Below, in pieces: positions 39,289 to 46,720 of a DNA stretch of 52,179 bases. The stretch's first letter is position 1. Every line of letters begins with the position of its first letter. Position numbers and translations under genes: made by a program. Source of the stretch: SURF-32 sp964648365 (lineage in GTDB: Bacteria > Planctomycetota > Phycisphaerae > UBA1845); contig CAZYLK010000020.1 in assembly GCA_964648365.1 (NCBI GenBank), positions 1 to 52,179 on the forward strand, given 5' to 3'. The notes beneath the pieces are model-generated. The model made no database searches. It was not told where the DNA came from and worked only from the letters and a program-made list of their open reading frames with translations.

Positions 39289-40866
39289 TTACGCGGGCAC
39301 GTCGGCAACGACGACGGACGCGCGGCCGGTGCGGGCTTCCGGTCCGCTGGGCCGGCGAAGCTCCGTCGGCGCGGGCGGACCGCCGGTCGACCAGGGCGCC
39401 GACATCCAGCCGATGGTCAGAAAACCGGCAGCGTACAGGAACAGGAAGATGCTCAGCACGCTGGGGGCGGTGGTGACGTACCCGACGAAGCTCAGCGCGC
39501 AGTAGAGGCCGAGCGCCAGTTCGATGACCCAAAGGAGGCTCGGCGCGGACGAATGGCTCCCGGCGGCGCGTCGAACGCCGACGCTGCCGGACTTGGGCGT
39601 GCGGACGAATTCTCCGCCTCGCTGCCAAAGCCCCGTCAGTACGGCGGCGCCGTTGTTGGCGGACATGCCGCAGCCCAGCATGACGATCCGCGGAACCAGC
39701 CAGAGCGCAGAGAATCCTCCGCCGAGGCTGTGGCGGGCGTACGTGTACACGATCGACGGCGACAGTGCCGCCGCGGCGAGGACTGTCCACGCGACCCAGA
39801 ACACGACGGGCAGCGCCCCGCCGGACGTAGCCGAAAGGAGCATCGGGCGCGCGATGATCGCCATGATCACCATCCAGAGGGAAGCCGAGTGATGCGTGAG
39901 GTGGAGCGTGGCTTCTAGCTTTTCGGCCAGCGAGTGACGGCTGCGCCAGATCGCGGGCAGCAGCTTTCGCGCGACCTGCGTCGAACCCGTGGCCCAGCGT
40001 CGCTGCTGGCTCTTGAAGGCAGCTACGGTGCCGGGCAATTCCGCGGGGCAGGTGATGTCGATGCAATAGTCGAGCCGCCAGCCCGCCATCTGGGCGCGGT
40101 ACGACAGGTCGAGATCTTCGGTCAGCGTGTCGCCGCTCCAGCCGCCGACCCGCGCATCTTCGATCGCGGCGCGACGCCAGACACCGGCCGTGCCGTTGAA
40201 GTTCATCATCAGGCCGTTCCATGCGCGGGCGCCCTGTTCGATGGCAAAGTGCGCGTCCAGGCCGACTGCCTGTGCTTCGGTGAGCCAGGACTCGTCCCGG
40301 TTCAGGTGCCCCCATCGCCCCTGGACGCAGCCCAGCCCGGCGTCGCTTTCGAGCAGCGGAACGGCGCGGCGCAGGAAGTCCGTCGGTGGGATGAAGTCGG
40401 CATCGAAGATCGCAACACAGGGGGCGCTGATGGCCCGCAGGCCGTAGGCCAGCGCGCCGGCCTTGTATCCTGCGCGATCCGGTCGTCGGATGACCTCCAC
40501 CTGCGCCCCGCCGGCGCGCAGGCGTTCGACGGTTGCATCGATGATGTGGCGCGAGGCGTCGTTGCTGTCGTCGAGCACCTGCACGACGTGCCGGCCTGGC
40601 GGGTAGTCCATCGCGGCGGCCGCCTCGATCACCCGGGCGCAGACTTCCGGCTCGTTGTAGATCGGAATCTGAGTCACCACCGCGGGCCAGTCTTCCTCGG
40701 CGCGGCCGGTGCGATAGCGATCCATGATGTCCCGCTGGGTGGCGCCCACCGTGCGCCGACGACGGACGAACAGCCAGAGGAGCACCAGGAAATGCAGCGC
40801 ATACACGGACAGCGCCGCCGTCGCGATGAGGAAGAGCGTCAGATGAAGCCACGTCAATGCTTCCAC
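39289..40866 (-). CDS. Membrane family-2 glycosyltransferase (cellulose-synthase-like)
   Basis: About 525 residues. An N-terminal membrane helix precedes the GT2 domain with all processive motifs: PIYNEPEVCARV, the first Asp in VLDDSND, DAD in AIFDADF, TED in LTEDLDLSY and QQRRW in KSQQRRWATG. At least four further membrane segments follow (for example LLWVIELALGLYCALSFVGY). This pattern fits polymerising synthases of the cellulose, mannan or glucomannan type, using a nucleotide sugar on the cytoplasmic side and exporting the chain. The sugar cannot be told from sequence. The GTG at 40866 is chosen because AAGGGAGGT lies upstream; a TTG at 40890 would be the longer form. No PilZ domain or BcsB partner is nearby. 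Confidence 0.9.
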   Translation of the reverse strand: MEALTWLHLTLFLIATAALSVYALHFLVLLWLFVRRRRTVGATQRDIMDRYRTGRAEEDWPAVVTQIPIYNEPEVCARVIEAAAAMDYPPGRHVVQVLDDSNDASRHIIDATVERLRAGGAQVEVIRRPDRAGYKAGALAYGLRAISAPCVAIFDADFIPPTDFLRRAVPLLESDAGLGCVQGRWGHLNRDESWLTEAQAVGLDAHFAIEQGARAWNGLMMNFNGTAGVWRRAAIEDARVGGWSGDTLTEDLDLSYRAQMAGWRLDYCIDITCPAELPGTVAAFKSQQRRWATGSTQVARKLLPAIWRSRHSLAEKLEATLHLTHHSASLWMVIMAIIARPMLLSATSGGALPVVFWVAWTVLAAAALSPSIVYTYARHSLGGGFSALWLVPRIVMLGCGMSANNGAAVLTGLWQRGGEFVRTPKSGSVGVRRAAGSHSSAPSLLWVIELALGLYCALSFVGYVTTAPSVLSIFLFLYAAGFLTIGWMSAPWSTGGPPAPTELRRPSGPEARTGRASVVVADVPA

Positions 40867-41296
40867 GCGGAAGCCACCTCCCTTCGGCAACTCGTCGGCT
40901 TAGGGTCGAGCGAGGCCGTCGTGATCCACGGCCGGATCATGGATGCATCCGGCCGATGCGTCCGGTCCCGGCGCCGAGGTATTCGACGTCCGGGGTGCGT
41001 CATTCGTCGTAGGAAATTGTCGCAGGTAAGACCGGCTCGCCATGCACAGGTCGCCGCCGGCCGGGCGAACCCGTTGGAGGCGGCGGAAATCTCCAGTGGA
41101 GGCCGCGCCAACGGGCGTCCACTGCACGGGGTGGATTCTAGTTCGCGTGGGGTCATTCGGCCACCCGCGCGGAAACACGGGTCGCGGGCCTGCCTTGCAT
41201 TCGGTGAGACCGCCGCGATAGAGTGATTCTCGTCGATCTACCGGCCCAGGGGGGGCCGATGCGGGACGGAGGGAACGGGTACTGGAGAACATTCAG
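40867..41296. other. Divergent intergenic region
   Basis: 430 bp between the divergent GT2 and kelch genes. Open frames exist on both strands but none has domain or signal features. GGAG near 41284 serves the kelch gene; I see no convincing promoter or repeat. Confidence 0.4.
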
Positions 41297-42463
41297 ATGC
41301 GAATCGAGTTCGTCACGAAGTACGTTGCGGCGCTGATGCTGATCGTCGCGTTGGGGGGCGGGGTGTCCGACGTACTCGCCCAGTGCGGCGAGTGGACGCT
41401 GACCAACGCGCCGGGTCCGTCGCCGCGGCAGAACCACGCCACGGCGTCCGACGGGCAGTCGATCGTGCTCTTCGGCGGGTTCCGCGGCGGCGTGGGTTAC
41501 AACGGTGAAACCTGGCTCTGGGACGGCGCCGCCTGGACGCAGGCTGACGTGCCTGGACCGGCGCCGCGCAGCGTTCATAAGATGGCGCCGCTTGGCGACG
41601 GAAAGGTGATTCTCTTTGGCGGTTCGGATGGCACGGCCAAGGACGACACATGGCAGTGGGACGCGGACACGAAGACGTGGACGGAACTGTTCCCCGAGCA
41701 CAAACCGGCGGCGCGCTTCAACCACGCGATGGCCTATGATGCGGCGCGGGGGCAGATCGTGCTGTTCGGCGGCTTCGGCGCCCAGCGCTATGCCGACACG
41801 TGGGTGTTCGACGGCAACGACTGGACCCAGCTTTCGCCCAACAGTTCGCCGTCCGGCCGCAACGGGCACGCGATGGTCTACGACGCGGCGCGCGAGGTGG
41901 TCGTGCTGTTCGGCGGCTTCCCGGGATGGACCAACGACACGTGGGAATGGGACGGCGACACGTGGACTCAGAATCAGGTCGCCGGGCCGCCGGGGCGTCA
42001 GTACCTCGGGATGACCTACCACGAAGCGCTCGGCGTGACGGTCTTGTCATGCGGACAGATGGCGAGCTTCGTGCGGGCGGAGGACACCTGGGCCTACGAC
42101 GGGCAGAGCTGGACGCAGTGGGAAGTCGGCTTGCCGGGCATCCGCGATCAGCACGTCCTGGATTACCTGCCCAGCCGCAATCAGGTCGTGCTCCACGGCG
42201 GATACGCGGGCGGCAGCAACGTGCTGGAAGACACCTGGACGCTGTCGTGCGTGCGCGGTTGTGTCTACACGCTTAAGAAGGATTCCAAGGCGAAGAAGGG
42301 CTGCACCGGCTGCCCTGCGAAGGGTGACCTGTGGGCGACCGGCGCGGCCTGCGACGACGTGAAGGACTGCCAGAAGAAGATCAAGCTCAGCCGCGGCACG
42401 TGCCCCGACGGCGGGCTGGGCTACTGCAAGAAGGTGAAGGGCAAGGTCAGCGACTGTCGATAG
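41297..42463 (+). CDS. Secreted kelch-repeat protein with a Cys/Lys-rich tail
   Basis: 388 residues: a signal peptide (VAALMLIVALGGGVSDVLAQ), then six or so kelch/galactose-oxidase-like repeats (patterns such as IVLFGGFRGGVGYNGETWLW, VLFGGFGAQRYADTWVFDG, VVLFGGFPGWTNDTWEWDGD) forming a beta-propeller. The last 70 residues are rich in Cys and Lys (KKDSKAKKGCTGCPAKGD to KKVKGKVSDCR), a different arrangement from the shared C-terminal domain of the 4703, 9181 and 35753 proteins but of similar composition. Probably extracellular binding; the ligand is unknown. GGAG lies about ten bases before the ATG. Confidence 0.88.
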   Translation: MRIEFVTKYVAALMLIVALGGGVSDVLAQCGEWTLTNAPGPSPRQNHATASDGQSIVLFGGFRGGVGYNGETWLWDGAAWTQADVPGPAPRSVHKMAPLGDGKVILFGGSDGTAKDDTWQWDADTKTWTELFPEHKPAARFNHAMAYDAARGQIVLFGGFGAQRYADTWVFDGNDWTQLSPNSSPSGRNGHAMVYDAAREVVVLFGGFPGWTNDTWEWDGDTWTQNQVAGPPGRQYLGMTYHEALGVTVLSCGQMASFVRAEDTWAYDGQSWTQWEVGLPGIRDQHVLDYLPSRNQVVLHGGYAGGSNVLEDTWTLSCVRGCVYTLKKDSKAKKGCTGCPAKGDLWATGAACDDVKDCQKKIKLSRGTCPDGGLGYCKKVKGKVSDCR

Positions 42464-42624
42464 CCTTGGGCTTGATACAGAATTGAGCGCGAGCCCGCTT
42501 GCGGGCGACCGTCGGATGCCGGCAGAAGATCGTCGGCGATGCGATGGATGCCCCCGGCGGGCCCGCCGTCTGCGCGGGGTTCCCGGCAAGGCAGATCCTG
42601 GGCCGAGCCGCGTGTTACCGACGC

Positions 42625-43503
42625 TCACGGAGAGCCGAAGAGCGGCGTCCGGCTCTTGTCAGCGGTGGCCGACTCCGCGGAGCGGGACAGTTCGGCGATG
42701 CGGCCTTCGGCGTAACGGATGTTGGCCGCTTCGTCTTCGTTCCGAGCGACGATTTCGCGATACAGGGACAGCGCCCGGTCGCGGTCGTGGAGCCGGTAGT
42801 CGTACAACACGGCGGCGCGGAATCGTGCCGGGTGCGTCGTGTGCGGGTTCCATTCGAGCGTTCGCTCGTACCACGCGGCCGCCTCGGCTTCGCGCTCAGG
42901 GAAGTAGTCTTTCAGGATCTCTGCACACTGAAACGCGGCATCGTCGATCTTGTCGCTGGATGGGTAGGCGATGATGAGTTCGACGAAAGTGCGGTAGGCC
43001 GTCGCGAGTACGTCGGCGTCCCGCGCGACGGGGACGCCGTGGCCGCCGCGCCGCATCAGATCCAGCCCGCGGTCATAGAGCGCATCCGCCTCGCTGATCG
43101 GTTCGACGGCGCCCAGTCGCTGCGACGGAATGTCCCCGTCCTCGATGTAGGCGTAAGGCTTGATCCGATCCAGGCCGCCGAGCTCGAAATCGGCCCAGCT
43201 TTGTTTGATGTCATGCCCGCTGCGGCCGTAGTAGTCGCGAAGCTGCCGCAACGTGCGCTGGTAGGCCGCACGATGGGTCAGAACGGCTTCGACCAGGTCG
43301 ATTTCTTCCGACGTGACCACCGAAATGCTCGGCAGATCATCACGGCCGGCGGATGCCGTGCGGGACCGACTCGCCGGAGCCTTGGTGGCGGCGTCGGCCG
43401 ATTGCCCGTCGCCGGCCGGGTCGCGCGCGGGTTGGCTGCACGAGACCCACGCCGACAGCAGAGCGAGCGTCAGCGTCGCTTTCATCCATGATCGATAGCA
43501 CAT
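42625..43503 (-). CDS. TPR-like lipoprotein
   Basis: 292 residues with a lipoprotein signal (LTLALLSAWVSCSQ). After an Ala/Ser-rich linker come helical repeats of TPR type: AYRTFVELIIAYPSSDKIDD, EAAAWYERTLEWNPHTTHPA and DRALSLYREIVARNEDEAAN, reminiscent of BamD/YbgF-like outer-membrane TPR lipoproteins. The start at 43503 is supported by AGGAG six bases upstream; Met at 43485 would still include the signal. Role unknown. Convergent with the kelch gene. Confidence 0.82.
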   Translation of the reverse strand: MCYRSWMKATLTLALLSAWVSCSQPARDPAGDGQSADAATKAPASRSRTASAGRDDLPSISVVTSEEIDLVEAVLTHRAAYQRTLRQLRDYYGRSGHDIKQSWADFELGGLDRIKPYAYIEDGDIPSQRLGAVEPISEADALYDRGLDLMRRGGHGVPVARDADVLATAYRTFVELIIAYPSSDKIDDAAFQCAEILKDYFPEREAEAAAWYERTLEWNPHTTHPARFRAAVLYDYRLHDRDRALSLYREIVARNEDEAANIRYAEGRIAELSRSAESATADKSRTPLFGSP

Positions 43504-43832
43504 ACGCCTCTCCTTGGCCTGAGTTGCCGGTGGCGGACGAACGGCGGCACGTCGCGCGGCCCGATCCGCGCGGGGGCCGCGCCGGTCATTGCATTACAGC
43601 GGGCGCGGGCGCGTCCGTCAACGGGACGCCGGAATTGCGATACGGCGGGGGTGAACGTGCTGTTGCGCGAGAGGCTGGCCGCTCGTCCTGTCGGACCCGG
43701 GCGTGAAAAAGGCGGCGCCGCCGCAGCCGCGACGGCGCCGCCTCACCTGGGCTACGCCCACCGTTGAACGCCCTCGACCGCTCGCGCTCGCGTAGGTCCG
43801 CGTGGCGGCGCCGGGCCGGTCGCGCCTGACGG
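43504..43832. other. Intergenic region with terminator
   Basis: 329 bp between two minus-strand genes. It contains the terminator of the upstream lipoprotein gene (43706-43742); I see no gene in the remainder. Confidence 0.4.
43706..43742 (-). terminator. Rho-independent terminator of the 43833-46358 gene
   Basis: On the minus strand GGCGGCGCCG (43742-43733) pairs perfectly with CGGCGCCGCC (43720-43711) around a 12-nt loop, followed by five T (43710-43706). Confidence 0.85.
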
Positions 43833-46358
43833 TCAGGGCGCCGGTGTCAATTCGAGGATGACGGACGTCCGACCCGTATCGTCCATGCCGAGTACGAAGA
43901 TGTTTCCGTCCACCAGCGCGATGCCCGTCAGCGTGATCTCCGGGTCGGGGCTGCGATAGGTCTGCAGGGTCTGGAATTCGTTCATGTCGACTCGCAGAAT
44001 CGTCGCTGCGTCGGACTCGACGGCCCAGACGTGCCGGCCGTCGAAGGTCATGGCCTTGATGGCGGCGTCGAAGTCACCCGTCCGTCGGCGATGGTCGGGT
44101 TCCTGAGCCGCGTTGACGAGGAGGAATCGGCGACCTTGACCTGTGACTTTCGGACCGTGCAGCCAGAGTTCGCCGGTGGTCTCGTCCACGGCAGCGGCGC
44201 GCACCATGGTCGGCGTGTTGAAGTCCGCGTCGGTTTCGATGCGGTCGACCACGTTGCCGGCGGCATCGAACCGATCGACATGCGTCAGGTTCAGGCCGGT
44301 AGCCCAGAAGTCGCCGTCCTGGGCCGCCTGGAGAAACGGCACACCCGGCAGAGAAATCGGCTCGCCGAGGGTGCCCGATCGCGGGTCGAACGGGTGGCGG
44401 TTCCGGTTGATCTGATCTGCGATCCACAGGTTGACTCCGTCGAACGGCAACCCGCCGAAGTTGTTGGTCAGCACGTCCAGCTCCGATCGCGCGACGATGT
44501 CGAACGACCGGCAACTGAGTCGATCCGGCAGGACGCGCCGCCGCAGCAGGCGGGATACGTCTCCCGCCTGGTTCAGCGCCAGCGTGTGCGGTTCGGACGG
44601 ATCAATCTGCGCGACGACGGGCGCGTCGATGCCGTCGATCCCGTCGAACTGGAGCGTCAGGTCGAGTCCATCGACCACGGCCGTTCCGTCGAAGCAGCGA
44701 AGCGTGCCCGTGTCCGCTTCCGTATAGACCAGCGATGCCGTGCCGTCGCCCGGGATGGCAAGCACGTCCGGCGTGCGGCCCAGGGCATCCTGGAGAATCG
44801 GACCTTCAACCATGTGCCAGATCCCGGTGCGTTCGTCCGGCGCCGGTGCGGTCGGATCGGGCGGGGTGGGATCCTGATCGACGGTCGTTGCCTCGACGAG
44901 CACTCCGCCGTCGCTGTCGCGGTCACGGCCCAGCAGATAGACGCGTCCATTGCCGAACGCGACATCGCGCCAGAAGACGCGCCCCTCGGGGAGTCGATGC
45001 GTCGCGACCGCCTGAAACGTGACCGGGTCCACCTGCCCCAGGTAGCGGTTATGGTAGACTACCCAGAGAAACGTGCCGCCAAAACTCAGTCCGGCGTGTG
45101 AGAGCTGGAACTCGTTCGCGGAAAGCAACCGGTCCGGTTCCGCGTCCGTATCGATCTCAAGGATGACCCGGTCGCTCGCGTTATTGCCGGCGACCCAGAG
45201 CACGCCGCGGCCGGCATCGAAGTCCGCGCCGCTGGGCGCGAACGGGCCGGCGAGGCCGATCTCGCCCATCGTCACATCGTCGACGAACAGGCCCGTCACG
45301 GTGCGGCGCGTTGCGATCGTCAGACCGTTCCCCGGATGGATCATCCAGAAGTCGTCGTCCTGGGCTGACGTGACGACGTTGCTGACGCCAGCCTGGTCGA
45401 CCGGCGGATAGCGGACATCGAGCACGGGGTCGCGTTCGACGAGGTTGGCCGCCTCGTCAGAGTACCACAGCGAGACGCCGTCGAAGGCCAGGCCGGTCCC
45501 GAAACTGGGAACGTCGCCCAGATCGTCCACGCGCCGAACGACGTTCAGCTCACGACACTGCAACACCTCGGGAACTGCCGTGTCCCGTGCGAACACCGAA
45601 ACGCGGCTGTCCGCGTCGGTCAGTTCAAGCGTTGCGTCGTCGGGCATGAAGAACAGCAGCAGCTCAGGAACGTCGAGCTGGATCAGGATGCCGTTTTCGC
45701 TGGGCTGCGTGTAGACCGCTGACGCGCAGTCGAGCAGGCTGGACTGCGGATCGCGCCGGTGCACGCGGGCGCGGCCGTCATCGGTCAGTACGAGGTACTC
45801 GACGTCGAACACCGTGGATTCGTCGAACGAGTCCTCAAAGACCGGCCCCGAGACGTATCGCCAGATTCCGGTGGGAACCGCCGCCGGTCCATCTGGTTGC
45901 CCGCCGTCCGGGTCTTCTCCATCGGGCGGGTCGCCGTTCGGATCCTGGCCATCGGGATCTTCGCCGTCGGGGGTTTCGTCGCCGTCCCCATCCGGCGGAT
46001 TGTCATTCCCGTCGGGGGGCGGGTTGTCGTCCGGTTCGTCGGGCTGATCGCCGGAGGGTCCGTCCGGATCACCCGGGCCCTCGTTGGGATCGTCATTTCC
46101 GTTCTCCGGCGGCTCGTCGACGGGGTCGTTGTCCGGCGGTTCGTTGTCGTTGTTCGGTCGCTGGGGCACGTTGTCATTGCTGTTCGGCGATGTCGGTCGC
46201 GGGTCGGTCGCTCCGCATCCGACCGCCCACGTCAGAAGGAAGGCCAGCAGCAGCACCGCCGCGGCTTGGACTCCTCGATAGATTCCGGCGTCTGACGCCG
46301 CCCGGTTGCCTGTACGCCCATAAGGGCGCGCAGGCACGCTCCTGGGGAAAATCTGCAC
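43833..46358 (-). CDS. Large lipoprotein with acidic linker and two beta-propeller-like halves
   Basis: 841 residues. The lipobox-type signal AFLLTWAVGC is followed by about 105 residues of acidic low complexity made of Pro, Asp, Gly, Asn and Glu (for example PPDGDGDETPDGEDPDGQDP), a flexible and probably Ca-binding spacer. Two homologous halves follow, each beginning with a matching phrase: TGIWRYVSGPVFEDS (about residue 165) and TGIWHMVEGPILQD (about 520). Each also has 'LPFDGVNLWIAD'/'LAFDGVSLWYSD' and 'AQDDDFWM'/'AQDGDFWATG' motifs, so an internal duplication of a WD/NHL-like propeller is likely. The GTG start follows AAAGGAG by six bases. Function unknown. Confidence 0.83.
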   Translation of the reverse strand: MQIFPRSVPARPYGRTGNRAASDAGIYRGVQAAAVLLLAFLLTWAVGCGATDPRPTSPNSNDNVPQRPNNDNEPPDNDPVDEPPENGNDDPNEGPGDPDGPSGDQPDEPDDNPPPDGNDNPPDGDGDETPDGEDPDGQDPNGDPPDGEDPDGGQPDGPAAVPTGIWRYVSGPVFEDSFDESTVFDVEYLVLTDDGRARVHRRDPQSSLLDCASAVYTQPSENGILIQLDVPELLLFFMPDDATLELTDADSRVSVFARDTAVPEVLQCRELNVVRRVDDLGDVPSFGTGLAFDGVSLWYSDEAANLVERDPVLDVRYPPVDQAGVSNVVTSAQDDDFWMIHPGNGLTIATRRTVTGLFVDDVTMGEIGLAGPFAPSGADFDAGRGVLWVAGNNASDRVILEIDTDAEPDRLLSANEFQLSHAGLSFGGTFLWVVYHNRYLGQVDPVTFQAVATHRLPEGRVFWRDVAFGNGRVYLLGRDRDSDGGVLVEATTVDQDPTPPDPTAPAPDERTGIWHMVEGPILQDALGRTPDVLAIPGDGTASLVYTEADTGTLRCFDGTAVVDGLDLTLQFDGIDGIDAPVVAQIDPSEPHTLALNQAGDVSRLLRRRVLPDRLSCRSFDIVARSELDVLTNNFGGLPFDGVNLWIADQINRNRHPFDPRSGTLGEPISLPGVPFLQAAQDGDFWATGLNLTHVDRFDAAGNVVDRIETDADFNTPTMVRAAAVDETTGELWLHGPKVTGQGRRFLLVNAAQEPDHRRRTGDFDAAIKAMTFDGRHVWAVESDAATILRVDMNEFQTLQTYRSPDPEITLTGIALVDGNIFVLGMDDTGRTSVILELTPAP

Positions 46359-46720
46359 GATCGTCTCCTTTCATCGAGTGTTTACAACGCCATCGACTGG
46401 CGTGACTGGTCCGCCCGTTCGTTTGGGGCATGTCAGTCGCAGGCGATGAAATGCAGGAGACGTTCACGGATATTTTTGCCACTTTCTGCGCAGCGGCATC
46501 GTCGAGCGTGGCTCAGACAGGTCGACCGTGCGGTTGCAGCGCGAGGCGGGCGGAACCTGGCGCGCGCGTTGCCGTGGGACGAATTGCGGGGCCAGGTTGA
46601 TGGGCGATAGAGGGCTGGGTGGAGAGTGCTCGACCCGCACGCCGGCGCGGCCGACGACCGCCCGTTCGCGCGGGGAAGCCGTGCGACGATGCGTGCGAAG
46701 ATCGTGCCGATCCGTCGAAG
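46359..46720. other. Intergenic region
   Basis: 362 bp between two minus-strand genes; no gene, terminator or repeat that I can support, apart from the AAAGGAG ribosome-binding site of the lipoprotein gene at its left edge. Confidence 0.4.

Noticed and set aside
40900..41292. 130-codon minus-strand frame upstream of the GT2 gene
   Set aside because: No signal, domain or ribosome-binding support; composition is typical of GC-rich intergenic noise.
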